A stretch of 64,000 nucleotides of DNA from Vibrio cortegadensis. Its GTDB lineage: Bacteria; Pseudomonadota; Gammaproteobacteria; Enterobacterales; Vibrionaceae. Both the position numbers and the translations under genes were made by a program. The notes beneath the pieces were generated by a model. The model was given only the letters and a program-made list of their open reading frames with translations, was not told where the DNA came from and ran no database searches. Positions 1 to 8,658 of the stretch are shown here, one piece after another. The DNA lies in assembly GCF_024347395.1 (NCBI RefSeq), contig NZ_AP025472.1:248001-312000 (forward strand), in the 5' to 3' direction. Numbering within the stretch: the stretch's first letter is position 1; each line of letters begins with the position of its first letter.

Positions 1-1627
1 TAGCTGAATCAGAATAACCTATCATCACCATTTGGTGGTTTTGGATGAAACCGCGATACCAATCGATAGAGTAAAGTTGCTTCATGACCTCTTCAGAGTT
101 ATTCAAATCGTCAAGGGTTTCAAACAGTGGGCAAACATCCATGCGGAATTCACAGCCACTCTCTTGAAGAAGTAAATGCACGGCTAATACATCTGAAGCG
201 GTACGAGCCATCGAGATCACATAAGCACCAAACGCTTCGCGTGATTGAGACGCAACGATTTGGCAAGTATCCAGAACCTCTTTTACCTGCTCTGATGGTT
301 GCCAATCTCGTGGTAGTAATGGGCGTTTTGAACTTAGCTCGTTCACGAGGAACGAGATCTTGTCTTGTTCGCTCCAGTGCGCGTAATCACCAATGCCGAG
401 GTAGCGAGTCAGTTCCGACAGTACATCTGAGTGGCGCGTGCTCTCTTGACGAATGTCTAGGCGAACGAGGTGAACCCCAAAGGCTTTGATGCGACGTAAG
501 GTATCGAGTAGTGAACCTCCCGCAATCACATTCATGCCACACTCTTGCAGAGATTGGTAACACGCAAACAGCGGTTCCCATAGCTCATCAACGTGCTCAA
601 GAATCGCTTTGTTTGGCACCTCTTTACCGTTAATTTTCGCTTCAAGCACTTCGATAGTGTCTTGCAGTAGTGTGCGGATGCGTTTCAAAATGGCACGGTA
701 AGGTTCGTGCTCATCATTAGCTAATTGACGAACGGTATCATTGCACTTAGTCATTGATAGTTCGCTGATCAGCTCTTGAATATCGCCAAGATAAAGATCG
801 GCGGCTTTCCAGCGAGATAGAAGTAGAACTTCACGCGTGATTGAGTGAGTCACAAATGGGTTACCATCGCGATCGCCACCCATCCATGATGAGAAATGCA
901 CAGGGCGAGCATCAATCGGTAGACCTTCGCCAAGATAACCCGTTACGCGCTCATCGAGTTCACGTAGGAATTCCGGTACCGCTTCCCACAGTGAATTTTC
1001 AACCACAGCAAAGCCCCATTTAGCTTCATCTAATGGTGTAGGTCGCTGCTTACGAATGACATCAGAGTGCCAACCTTGAGCGATTAATTGCTCTAAGCGA
1101 CGTTCTGTTTTATGACGCTCTTTAGAAGAGAGATCGCTCAGTTCTAGTTTTGATAAACACTCATTGGTTTTGACCAGTTTATTGATCATGGTTCGACGAG
1201 TGATTTCTGTTGGGTGTGCGGTGAGTACGAGCTCAATATTTAAATCTCGAACCGCTTGCGCTGCATCTAACTTGCTAATTTTATTTTGAGTTAATTTTGA
1301 GAATAGCGAGTTAATGGCGTCGGGTTCACATACATGTTCTTCGCAGTGGCGTGAAATTGTATGGTATTGCTCTGCCATATTGGTCAGATTAAGAAATTGG
1401 TTAAAAGCGCGCGCTACTGGAGTCAGTTGCTCATTTGGCAGATTCTTGATCTCTTCAATAAGAGCGTCGCGATCGGCTTGATTCCCTGCTCGAGCGGATT
1501 TAGAAAGCTTACGGATAGTCTCTACTTTCTCTAGAATAATGTCACCATGAGCTTCTTGAATAGTGTTACCTAACAAGCGGCCCAACATGCTCACGTTGCT
1601 TTTGAGCGCGGCGTATTTTTCGTTCAT
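1..1627 (-). CDS. ppc: Phosphoenolpyruvate carboxylase (N-terminal part, cut by window edge)
   Basis: PEP carboxylase makes oxaloacetate from PEP and bicarbonate to refill the TCA cycle in the cytoplasm. About 542 N-terminal residues are present, and the gene runs off the left edge; the family is usually about 880 residues long. The catalytic-histidine motif LVLTAHPTEITRRT places the histidine at residue 138, as in E. coli, and the WMGGDRDGNPFVT active-site motif follows. I chose the ATG at 1627 (protein start MNEKYAALKS) because a purine-rich stretch lies at ribosome-binding distance. An in-frame ATG two codons upstream at 1633 sits directly against that stretch and is less likely. Identification is secure; only truncation by the window limits it. 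Confidence 0.96.
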   Translation of the reverse strand, partial: MNEKYAALKSNVSMLGRLLGNTIQEAHGDIILEKVETIRKLSKSARAGNQADRDALIEEIKNLPNEQLTPVARAFNQFLNLTNMAEQYHTISRHCEEHVCEPDAINSLFSKLTQNKISKLDAAQAVRDLNIELVLTAHPTEITRRTMINKLVKTNECLSKLELSDLSSKERHKTERRLEQLIAQGWHSDVIRKQRPTPLDEAKWGFAVVENSLWEAVPEFLRELDERVTGYLGEGLPIDARPVHFSSWMGGDRDGNPFVTHSITREVLLLSRWKAADLYLGDIQELISELSMTKCNDTVRQLANDEHEPYRAILKRIRTLLQDTIEVLEAKINGKEVPNKAILEHVDELWEPLFACYQSLQECGMNVIAGGSLLDTLRRIKAFGVHLVRLDIRQESTRHSDVLSELTRYLGIGDYAHWSEQDKISFLVNELSSKRPLLPRDWQPSEQVKEVLDTCQIVASQSREAFGAYVISMARTASDVLAVHLLLQESGCEFRMDVCPLFETLDDLNNSEEVMKQLYSIDWYRGFIQNHQMVMIGYSDSA

Positions 1628-1633
1628 TGTCAT

Positions 1634-1908
1634 CCTGCCTCGTAAATTAATTACATCCATTGTTCCTTGTTAAGTACACAATCTAGCGAAAAGTGCTGTA
1701 TGTAGTCAAATAAAGCAGACTAAGTTTGCAATTATTAACTGCAACGATGAAATGGGCTGGGAATTCTATTCATTTTCACTACCGAGGTGAAAATTTATTA
1801 CATAATCGGGAGTTAGTAAGCTCAAAGTGAGATGAATCCACTCACTTTGGCTTAAAAATCGAAATTATATAGAAGCGAACAATGTCATTTAGAGGCGCAT
1901 GGAAAGGT
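1634..1908. other. Intergenic region between argE end and ppc start
   Basis: This is 275 bp of AT-rich sequence between two minus-strand genes. It should hold the ppc promoter. I see no ORF, no convincing terminator hairpin and no RNA gene. Confidence 0.5.
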
Positions 1909-3045
1909 TTAGATACAATATTTATTCATCGCTTTAGACAAAATATTAATTGTAGGGTCAATAAAATCTAAACTAAGAAACTCGTCAGGTTGGTGCGCTT
2001 GATCAATAGAACCGGGGCCTAACACCAAGGTTGGGCACAACTGCTGAAGAAAAGGCGCTTCCGTGCAGTAGTTTACTGTAGCTGAGGGGGTGTCACAGAT
2101 CGACTCAACGCCAGCGATAAATGGGTGATCATGTTGGCATTCATAACCGGGAATGGGTTCATGCAAAGGCGTGATATCAATTCGGCCTGACCATTTCGCT
2201 TCAACCTCTTTAAGCGCATCTCGCAGTAAGTTGTCTAATCCATCTAAACTGATCCCAGGCAGAGGGCGCACATCATAATGAAGTTCACAACAGCCACAAA
2301 TTCGGTTGGCGCTGTCTCCTCCATGGATATGACCTAAATTGAGTGTTGGGCTTGGAATGGCAAATCCGGGGTGATGATACTCTTTGACCAACTTGTCACG
2401 CAGTTGCATTAAGGCAAACATCACTTCATGCATGATCTCGATAGCATTGACCCCTAACGCGGGATCGGAAGAGTGCCCTGAGCGCCCTGTGATTCGAATG
2501 GCATTGGCGACATGACCTTTATGGCCTCGGATAGGCACTAAGCTTGTGGGCTCACCGATGATGCAGTAATCCGGTTTGAAAGGGGCGCTTTCAGTAAAGT
2601 GGCGTGCGCCCAACATGGTGGTCTCTTCATCGCAGGTCGCAAGCACATAAAGAGGCTTTGTCTGTTTGCTCCAATCTACCTTCTTGACCGCTTCAATAAT
2701 AAAAGCGAAGAAGCCTTTCATGTCAGCGGTACCTAAACCGTAAAAGCGATTATTCGATTCGGTGAGTTCGTGAGGGTTAAAGCTCCATTGCCCTTCATCA
2801 AAGGGAACCGTATCGCTGTGTCCTGCCAGTAGTAATCCACCTTCCCCTGCGCCTTTTTTTGCAATGAGGTTGTGCTTGCCGGGTTCAACTTCGATGACTT
2901 CGACTTCAAATCCAATGTCTTTTAGCCAAGTCGCCAATTTTTCAATGACTTTTGCATTTCCTTCGTCCCAGCTTGAATCGGTTGAACTGATCGAGGATGT
3001 CGAAATGAGGCCTCTGTAGACCTCTATAAAACTGGGTAATTGCAT
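1909..3045 (-). CDS. argE: Acetylornithine deacetylase
   Basis: ArgE hydrolyses N2-acetylornithine to ornithine and acetate, the step of the linear arginine pathway before carbamoylation. The 378-residue protein is a full-length M20-family metallopeptidase. It has the metal-site motif GHSDTVPF near residue 75, the GTADMKGFF metal/dimer motif near 105 and the catalytic-glutamate motif TCDEETTMLGARH near 140. The start MQLPSFIEVY is the usual one for Vibrio ArgE. The gene diverges from argCBGH across a 155 bp region with an ArgR-like operator, so repression by arginine is likely (inference). It points towards ppc but is 280 bp away from it. Confidence 0.96.
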   Translation of the reverse strand: MQLPSFIEVYRGLISTSSISSTDSSWDEGNAKVIEKLATWLKDIGFEVEVIEVEPGKHNLIAKKGAGEGGLLLAGHSDTVPFDEGQWSFNPHELTESNNRFYGLGTADMKGFFAFIIEAVKKVDWSKQTKPLYVLATCDEETTMLGARHFTESAPFKPDYCIIGEPTSLVPIRGHKGHVANAIRITGRSGHSSDPALGVNAIEIMHEVMFALMQLRDKLVKEYHHPGFAIPSPTLNLGHIHGGDSANRICGCCELHYDVRPLPGISLDGLDNLLRDALKEVEAKWSGRIDITPLHEPIPGYECQHDHPFIAGVESICDTPSATVNYCTEAPFLQQLCPTLVLGPGSIDQAHQPDEFLSLDFIDPTINILSKAMNKYCI

Positions 3046-3111
3046 ATTATCTTCACTTCTACTGTTGACAGAAATTATATAAGACGGTAAAACACATATT
3101 AAAGCATTATT

Positions 3112-3151
3112 ACTGAATAAAAAATCAATAAAAGCTGAATTTTTTGTATTA
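3112..3151. promoter_or_regulatory. Probable ArgR operator (ARG boxes) between argE and argC
   Basis: In the argE/argC divergent region the stretch at 3112-3129 fits the 18-bp ARG box pattern TGAAT-N4-ATTCA with one mismatch in the right half (AATCA). A second TGAAT half-site starts 22 bp further on, at 3136, with a weak right half. ArgR hexamers typically bind paired boxes about 21 bp apart in divergent arginine promoters. The position between argE and argCBGH supports the call, but the second box is poor. Confidence 0.5.
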
Positions 3152-3200
3152 ATAATCAGTTTTAAGATCGTCGATTACCTTAAAAATTGGATGTGTTGAG

Positions 3201-4202
3201 ATGTTGAAAACCACAATTATCGGAGCAAGCGGATATACCGGAGCAGAGCTTGCTTTGATGGTTAATAAACACCCAAAGCTTACGCTAGCAGGTTTATATG
3301 TTTCAGCCAATAGCGTTGATGCAAGAAAGCCAATAGCCGCTTTACATGGCAAGCTTTTGGGTTTGATTGATATGCCCGTTCAGCCTCTGCTTGATCCACA
3401 AGCGGTAGCGGCGGAGTCCGATGTGGTTTTTCTCGCGACTGCTCATGAAGTGAGTCACGATTTAGCACCTATATTTTTAGAACAAGGTTGCCAAGTTTTT
3501 GATTTATCTGGCGCGTTTAGGGTGAAAGGCGAACGTTTTTATCAGGATTTTTATGGTTTTGAGCATCAGTACCCACAGTGGTTAGACAGTGCAGCTTACG
3601 GGCTAGCCGAGTGGAATGAAGCGGAAATCAAACAGTCTCAGTTGATTGCGGTAGCGGGTTGTTATCCGACCGCTTCACAACTCGCAATTAAGCCATTGGT
3701 TGATGCTGGTTTAATTGATACGGCTCAGTGGCCTGTGATTAATGCAACCAGCGGTGTGACAGGTGCAGGGCGTAAAGCAAGTATGACCAATAGCTTTTGC
3801 GAAGTGAGTCTACAGCCTTACGGGATATTTAATCACCGTCATCAACCTGAAATTGCCAATCATTTGGGTTGTGATGTGATTTTTACTCCGCACCTTGGCA
3901 ATTTTAAACGTGGGATCTTAGCGACGATCACCATGAAGTTAGCACAGGATGTGACTGGCGCGGATGTTCAGCAAGCATTTGAACAAGCGTATAAGGATAA
4001 ACCTGTGGTTCGCTTGTTAGATAACATACCGAGAATTCAAGATGTAGAAAACACACCTTTCTGCGATATAGGTTGGAAGGTGCAAGGGCAACATATTATT
4101 GCGGTATCAGCGATAGATAATTTGCTAAAGGGAGCCTCTAGCCAGGCGATGCAATGTTTAAATATTCACTATGGTTTTAAACCATTAACAGCACTTGTTT
4201 AA
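3201..4202 (+). CDS. argC: N-acetyl-gamma-glutamyl-phosphate reductase
   Basis: ArgC reduces N-acetylglutamyl-5-phosphate to the semialdehyde with NADPH, the third step of arginine synthesis. The 333 residues are full length. The N-terminus has the Rossmann motif GASGYTGAELA at residues 8-18, and the active-site cysteine lies in AVAGCYPTASQL near residue 155. It is the first gene of argCBGH and is followed 11 bp later by argB. The start is the first ATG of the frame and gives the usual N-terminus. Confidence 0.97.
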   Translation: MLKTTIIGASGYTGAELALMVNKHPKLTLAGLYVSANSVDARKPIAALHGKLLGLIDMPVQPLLDPQAVAAESDVVFLATAHEVSHDLAPIFLEQGCQVFDLSGAFRVKGERFYQDFYGFEHQYPQWLDSAAYGLAEWNEAEIKQSQLIAVAGCYPTASQLAIKPLVDAGLIDTAQWPVINATSGVTGAGRKASMTNSFCEVSLQPYGIFNHRHQPEIANHLGCDVIFTPHLGNFKRGILATITMKLAQDVTGADVQQAFEQAYKDKPVVRLLDNIPRIQDVENTPFCDIGWKVQGQHIIAVSAIDNLLKGASSQAMQCLNIHYGFKPLTALV

Positions 4203-4213
4203 GGAAGCACGAT

Positions 4214-5002
4214 ATGAGTCAAAACGAGCAGTCATTAGTAATTAAGTTAGGTGGTGCAGCCCTTTCATGCACAGAGACACTTAGCAAATTATTTGGTGCG
4301 ATTTCCGCGTACCAGCGACGAGCTCAGCGACCTATCGTCATCGTTCATGGCGGTGGCTATTTGGTAGATGACTTAATGTCGAAGCTCAAGCTTGAGACGA
4401 TGAAAGTCCAAGGTTTACGTGTAACACCTTACGATCAGATCCCTATGGTGGTAGGTGCGCTAGCCGGAACAGCAAATAAGCTGCTTCAAGGTCAGGCGGT
4501 AAAAGATGGAATTAATGCAGTAGGGTTAAGCTTAGCCGATGGCGGTCTATGTGTGGTGGAAGAGCTTAGCCCTGAATTGGGTGCCGTAGGTAAGGCAAAA
4601 CCGGGTAATGCCAATGTATTACAAGCGGTGCTTTCTACGGGCGCATTACCGATCATCAGTTCTATTGGGCTTACGCCTGAAGGGCAGATGATGAATGTGA
4701 ATGCTGACCAAGCCGCCGTTGCCGTTGCAGGCGCATTGGATGCAGAGCTTGTGTTTCTTTCTGATGTCAGTGGTGTGTTAGATGGTAAAGGCCATCTCAT
4801 TTCGAGCTTGAATCATCAACAAGCTGACGCACTGATTACTGGCAAAGTAGTCACGGACGGAATGATTGTAAAAGTTGAGGCGGCGCTACAAGCAGCCAGT
4901 GATTTGGGACGACCAGTTGAAGTTGCAACATGGCGCTACCCAGAAAAACTAGCCCAACTATTTGCAGGTGAAAACATCGGAACTCAATTTTTACCCCGAT
5001 GA
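4214..5002 (+). CDS. argB: Acetylglutamate kinase
   Basis: ArgB phosphorylates N-acetylglutamate, the second step of arginine synthesis. The 262-residue protein is of normal length for the short, arginine-insensitive enterobacterial type. It has the phosphate-binding motifs IKLGGAALS near residue 10 and IVHGGGYLVDDL near residue 45 of the amino-acid kinase fold. An AAGGAAG ribosome-binding site overlaps the argC stop codon, so translation is probably coupled to argC. Confidence 0.97.
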   Translation: MSQNEQSLVIKLGGAALSCTETLSKLFGAISAYQRRAQRPIVIVHGGGYLVDDLMSKLKLETMKVQGLRVTPYDQIPMVVGALAGTANKLLQGQAVKDGINAVGLSLADGGLCVVEELSPELGAVGKAKPGNANVLQAVLSTGALPIISSIGLTPEGQMMNVNADQAAVAVAGALDAELVFLSDVSGVLDGKGHLISSLNHQQADALITGKVVTDGMIVKVEAALQAASDLGRPVEVATWRYPEKLAQLFAGENIGTQFLPR

Positions 5003-5127
5003 GTTAGTTTTTAATTGTTAATAACAAACTAACCACCCAATCAAAGAATTATAGATTTTATAATAAATATGGATATACCCCGAGGAACTGACCGCCAAAG
5101 TGCAGCCCGGGCAATAGGAGTAAGAAC

Positions 5128-6342
5128 ATGAGCAAAGTTAACGTAAATAAAGTAGTAGTAGCGTATTCAGGCGGTCTAGACACATCTGTGATCATTCCAT
5201 GGTTGAAAGAGAACTATGACTGTGAAGTGGTTGCATTCGTGGCAGATGTGGGTCAAGGCGATGAAGAGTTACAAGGCATTGAAGAGAAAGCCATCGCATC
5301 AGGCGCAAGTGCTTGTTATGTTGCCGATCTAAAAGAAGAGATGGTCGCCGATTATATTTTCCCAACGCTAAAAACAGGCGCTTACTACGAAGGTAAATAC
5401 CTACTTGGTACGTCAATGGCGCGTCCAATTATTGCGAAAGCACAAGTTGAGTTAGCTCGTAAAGTGGGTGCTGATGCGTTGTGTCATGGTTGTACTGGTA
5501 AAGGTAATGACCAAGTTCGTTTTGAAGGCGCATTTGCGGCGCTTGCTCCCGAGCTTCATGTTATTGCCCCTTGGCGTGAGTGGGATCTTGTGAGCCGTGA
5601 AGAGTGTCTTGATTACCTTGCTGAGCGTAATATCCCTTGTACGGCTTCGCTGACAAAAATTTATTCTCGTGATGCTAACGCGTGGCATATCTCGACAGAA
5701 GGTGGCGTGCTTGAAAATACGTGGAATGCACCGGATGAAGATTGCTGGGCTTGGACCGTTGATCCAGAACAAGCGCCAAACGAATCTGAGTACGTGACTC
5801 TAAAAGTTGAGAACGGAGAAGTTGTAGCAGTTGATGGTGAGACGATGACGCCATACAACGCGCTGGTTTATCTCAACGAGAAAGGGGCGAAACACGGTAT
5901 TGGTCGTATTGATATTGTAGAAAACCGTCTTGTTGGAATGAAATCTCGTGGTTGCTACGAAACTCCGGGTGGCACCATTATGATGGAAGCGTTGCGTGCA
6001 GTAGAGCAACTGGTGCTTGATAAAAGTGCATTCGAATTCCGTGAGGAGCTCGGTGTGAAAGCATCTCATCTTGTATATGATGGACGTTGGTTTACTCCGT
6101 TATGTAAATCAATTTTAGCGGCAACGGAAGAGCTAGCGAAAGACGTTAACGGTGAAGTGGTGATCAAGCTTTATAAAGGTCATGCAACGGTGACTCAGAA
6201 GCGTTCTGAAAACAGCTTGTACTGTGAAGAGTTTGCGACTTTTGGTGAAGATGAAGTGTATGACCAAAGCCATGCGGGTGGCTTCATCCGTCTTTACTCA
6301 CTGTCTAGCCGTATCCGTGCGCTAAAACAGGCAAAAAAATAA
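5128..6342 (+). CDS. argG: Argininosuccinate synthase
   Basis: ArgG joins citrulline and aspartate using ATP to form argininosuccinate. The 404 residues match the roughly 400-residue bacterial type. The pyrophosphatase P-loop AYSGGLDTSV lies at residues 13-22, and the citrulline/aspartate-binding segment GCTGKGNDQVRFE lies near residue 120. A strong ATAGGAG ribosome-binding site precedes the ATG. The gene is 125 bp downstream of argB and is followed by a perfect 13-bp hairpin. Confidence 0.97.
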   Translation: MSKVNVNKVVVAYSGGLDTSVIIPWLKENYDCEVVAFVADVGQGDEELQGIEEKAIASGASACYVADLKEEMVADYIFPTLKTGAYYEGKYLLGTSMARPIIAKAQVELARKVGADALCHGCTGKGNDQVRFEGAFAALAPELHVIAPWREWDLVSREECLDYLAERNIPCTASLTKIYSRDANAWHISTEGGVLENTWNAPDEDCWAWTVDPEQAPNESEYVTLKVENGEVVAVDGETMTPYNALVYLNEKGAKHGIGRIDIVENRLVGMKSRGCYETPGGTIMMEALRAVEQLVLDKSAFEFREELGVKASHLVYDGRWFTPLCKSILAATEELAKDVNGEVVIKLYKGHATVTQKRSENSLYCEEFATFGEDEVYDQSHAGGFIRLYSLSSRIRALKQAKK

Positions 6343-6369
6343 CGCGATACCTAGGTTAGATTAAATCGT

Positions 6370-6406
6370 TAGAACCTAGAAGCTATCTTCTAGGTTCTAT
6401 TTGTAT
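6370..6406 (+). terminator. Hairpin between argG and argH, terminator or attenuator
   Basis: A perfect 13-bp stem (6370-6382 with 6387-6399, loop of 4) is followed by a T-rich stretch, about 28 bp after the argG stop. It could end part of the argCBG transcription or protect the upstream mRNA, since argH follows 100 bp later in the same direction. Confidence 0.6.
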
Positions 6407-6497
6407 CTACGCGGTATGAATTTTATGGCTTCTCATCACACACTAAGCCTCAACCGCGGTAGAAAATATAAAGACGTAAACTCAATGGAGAAGAGCA

Positions 6498-7898
6498 ATG
6501 GCATTATGGGGCGGAAGATTTACCCAAGCAGCAGATACTAGATTTAAAGATTTTAATGACTCACTTCGTTTTGATTACCGTTTGGCGGAAGAAGATATTG
6601 TTGGCTCTATCGCTTGGTCTAAAGCACTGCTTTCGGTCGATGTGCTGACCAAAGAAGAGCAGCAGTCTTTAGAATTCGCTTTAAATGAACTCAAGCATGA
6701 AGTTTTAGAAGATCCGACACAAATTTTACACTCTGATGCTGAAGATATTCATAGTTGGGTCGAACAGAAGCTCATTGGTAAGGTCGGTGATTTAGGTAAA
6801 AAACTTCATACTGGCCGTTCACGTAATGACCAAGTCGCGACGGATTTGAAATTATGGTGTCGTCAGCAAAGCCAGCAGTTGCTAATCACTTTGGATCGAC
6901 TACAAGCTCAACTAGTGAATGTTGCTCAGCAGCATCAAGCGACCGTTCTGCCGGGTTATACTCACTTACAAAGAGCACAACCTGTGACATTCGCTCACTG
7001 GTGTCTTGCGTATGTTGAGATGTTTGACCGTGATTATTCTCGTCTGAGTGACGCGATGAAACGTTTGGACACGTGTCCACTCGGTTCAGGTGCGCTTGCG
7101 GGGACGGCTTACCCAATGGATCGTGAACAAGTTGCTCATGATTTAGGTTTCCGCCGAGCAACGCGTAACTCACTCGACTCGGTTTCAGATCGCGATCATG
7201 TGATGGAGCTTATGTCAGTTGCCTCTATCTCCATGTTGCACCTTTCTCGTCTGGCTGAAGATATGATTTTCTACAATTCAGGTGAATCTGGCTTTATTGA
7301 ACTGGCCGATACGGTGACTTCCGGTTCATCTTTAATGCCACAGAAAAAGAACCCAGATGCGCTTGAGTTGATCCGTGGTAAAACAGGCCGAGTATATGGC
7401 TCATTAGCGGCAATGATGATGACAGTAAAAGCACTGCCATTGGCGTACAACAAAGACATGCAAGAAGATAAAGAAGGGCTGTTTGATGCGCTTGATACTT
7501 GGCATGACTGCATGGAAATGGCAGCACTCTGTTTTGATGGCATTCAAGTGAATGGTGAGCGTACGTTGGAAGCGGCGCAGCAAGGTTACGCGAACTCAAC
7601 AGAGCTGGCGGACTACTTGGTGGCAAAAGGTATTCCTTTCCGTGAAGCGCACCATATCGTCGGCGTGACAGTCGTGGCGGCGATTGCAAAAGGCTGCGCA
7701 CTAGAAGAGTTATCGATTGCCGAAATGAAAGAGTTTTCTGCTGTGATTGAGCAGGATGTGTATGAAATTTTGACCATTGAGTCATGCTTAGAAAAACGTT
7801 CGGCACTGGGTGGGGTATCACCTAAGCAAGTGGCTTATGCGGTTGAGCAAGCACAGAAGAAGATCGATCAAAGAGATCTTCCTAACGGTAACGCGTAA
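6498..7898 (+). CDS. argH: Argininosuccinate lyase (not fused to ArgA)
   Basis: ArgH splits argininosuccinate into arginine and fumarate, the last step of the pathway. The protein has 466 residues, with the family signature GSSLMPQKKNPD near residue 277 and the TGRSRNDQVATDLK motif near residue 105. Several marine gamma-proteobacteria, including some vibrios, carry a longer ArgH of about 620 residues fused to a GNAT acetylglutamate synthase domain. This protein stops after a short polar tail and lacks that domain. The stand-alone lyase is complete, so acetylglutamate synthase must be encoded elsewhere. Confidence 0.96.
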   Translation: MALWGGRFTQAADTRFKDFNDSLRFDYRLAEEDIVGSIAWSKALLSVDVLTKEEQQSLEFALNELKHEVLEDPTQILHSDAEDIHSWVEQKLIGKVGDLGKKLHTGRSRNDQVATDLKLWCRQQSQQLLITLDRLQAQLVNVAQQHQATVLPGYTHLQRAQPVTFAHWCLAYVEMFDRDYSRLSDAMKRLDTCPLGSGALAGTAYPMDREQVAHDLGFRRATRNSLDSVSDRDHVMELMSVASISMLHLSRLAEDMIFYNSGESGFIELADTVTSGSSLMPQKKNPDALELIRGKTGRVYGSLAAMMMTVKALPLAYNKDMQEDKEGLFDALDTWHDCMEMAALCFDGIQVNGERTLEAAQQGYANSTELADYLVAKGIPFREAHHIVGVTVVAAIAKGCALEELSIAEMKEFSAVIEQDVYEILTIESCLEKRSALGGVSPKQVAYAVEQAQKKIDQRDLPNGNA

Positions 7899-8057
7899 GG
7901 ATTATTTTTACGATTTTTCTATTGTTAAAGTTTTGATTTTATAGATTTTTATTTAAAATTAGCAAGTGCTAACAAATAAATTTTATATTTTTTGAACTAA
8001 CTGAAAAAGCGGCAGTCTTAATTGTACCACTGCTTTTTCTTAGAAGAATCTAAGAAG

Positions 8058-8089
8058 GCCCCTAACCAATTTGGATTAGGGGCTTTTTT
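8058..8089 (+). terminator. Rho-independent terminator after argH
   Basis: A GC-rich stem, GCCCCTAA at 8058-8065 with TTAGGGGC at 8076-8083, is followed by six T residues. It lies 160 bp downstream of argH. A weaker imperfect hairpin rich in A and T precedes it at about 8010-8040. Confidence 0.85.
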
Positions 8090-8169
8090 CTATCTGCGAT
8101 TTGGGTTTGGAATGGGACTTGAATCTGCACCTGAATAGAGAGCTAAGCTTTCGGCCTACCATGATCCTT

Positions 8170-8421
8170 TTACTTTTTATGCTTCCTTTCTCTCCAAGGA
8201 AAGATCACATACTTCATCCATAAATGGAGAAACAATAAAGCATTAAAAGCAAACCCCGCCATGATCAATGTGATTGATTCAATACTGGTGGGCGCCTCTT
8301 TAAATCCAAACCACCAGACAATCCAGCATAGAACGGACAGGACGGTGAGTTGATCCATACAGCGTTGGCAGCGTCCGATTTTTTTCCAAAACCAAGCGCT
8401 TCGGCAATCATTACAAGCCAT
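8170..8421 (-). CDS. Small membrane protein with two CxxC-like pairs, probably DUF3624
   Basis: The 83-residue protein starts with two cysteine pairs, ACNDC and GRCQRCM, within the first 21 residues; these could bind metal. Two hydrophobic segments follow at about residues 24-40 and 48-70, and the tail is positively charged. The composition resembles the Vibrio family of unknown function DUF3624, which I recognise by pattern only. Function is unknown. It is convergent with argH and lies downstream of, but is separated by a terminator from, the Lpd-like gene. Confidence 0.7.
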   Translation of the reverse strand: MACNDCRSAWFWKKIGRCQRCMDQLTVLSVLCWIVWWFGFKEAPTSIESITLIMAGFAFNALLFLHLWMKYVIFPWRERKHKK

Positions 8422-8534
8422 GGGTTCCGCTCAAGTGAAAGTAAGAACTCAATTATATTCCGGCTTTACCCTGTTGTCTGTTTGTCTGCGCTTTTTTCTT
8501 ATCTTGCTACCGAGTGGCTGCTTTTTAAGAATAA

Positions 8535-8566
8535 AAAAACGACGATACCAAAGCATCGTCGTTTTT
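8535..8566 (-). terminator. Terminator downstream of the Lpd-like gene
   Basis: An ACGACGAT / ATCGTCGT stem sits between A and T runs (about 8535-8546 with 8555-8566). On the minus strand it follows the flavoenzyme gene by about 90 bp and is followed by a U-run, so it ends that transcript; it could work in both directions. Confidence 0.75.
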
Positions 8567-8614
8567 ATCTGACAGCAGAGTAGTTAAGCCCCTGCGGTGT
8601 TAAAGCATGATGTG

Positions 8615-8658
8615 ATTAACCGTGAACGGAATTATTAACCGCGAACGGAGGTATTAAC
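8615..8658. repeat. 19-bp tandem duplication overlapping the stop codon of the Lpd-like gene
   Basis: Two 19-bp units (8615-8633 and 8634-8652) share ATTAACCG.GAACGGA and differ at a few positions. The first six bases are repeated a third time at 8653-8658, where they contain the stop codon of the flavoenzyme gene. It looks like slippage at the 3' end of the gene. No function is evident. Confidence 0.7.

Noticed and set aside
127..489. A plus-strand open frame of 120 residues inside ppc
   Set aside because: It lies antisense to the conserved PEP carboxylase sequence, has no recognisable domain or ribosome-binding site, and is a shadow of the real frame.
7294..7821. A 175-residue minus-strand open frame inside argH
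   Set aside because: It is antisense to the strongly conserved lyase sequence, and its composition is not protein-like.
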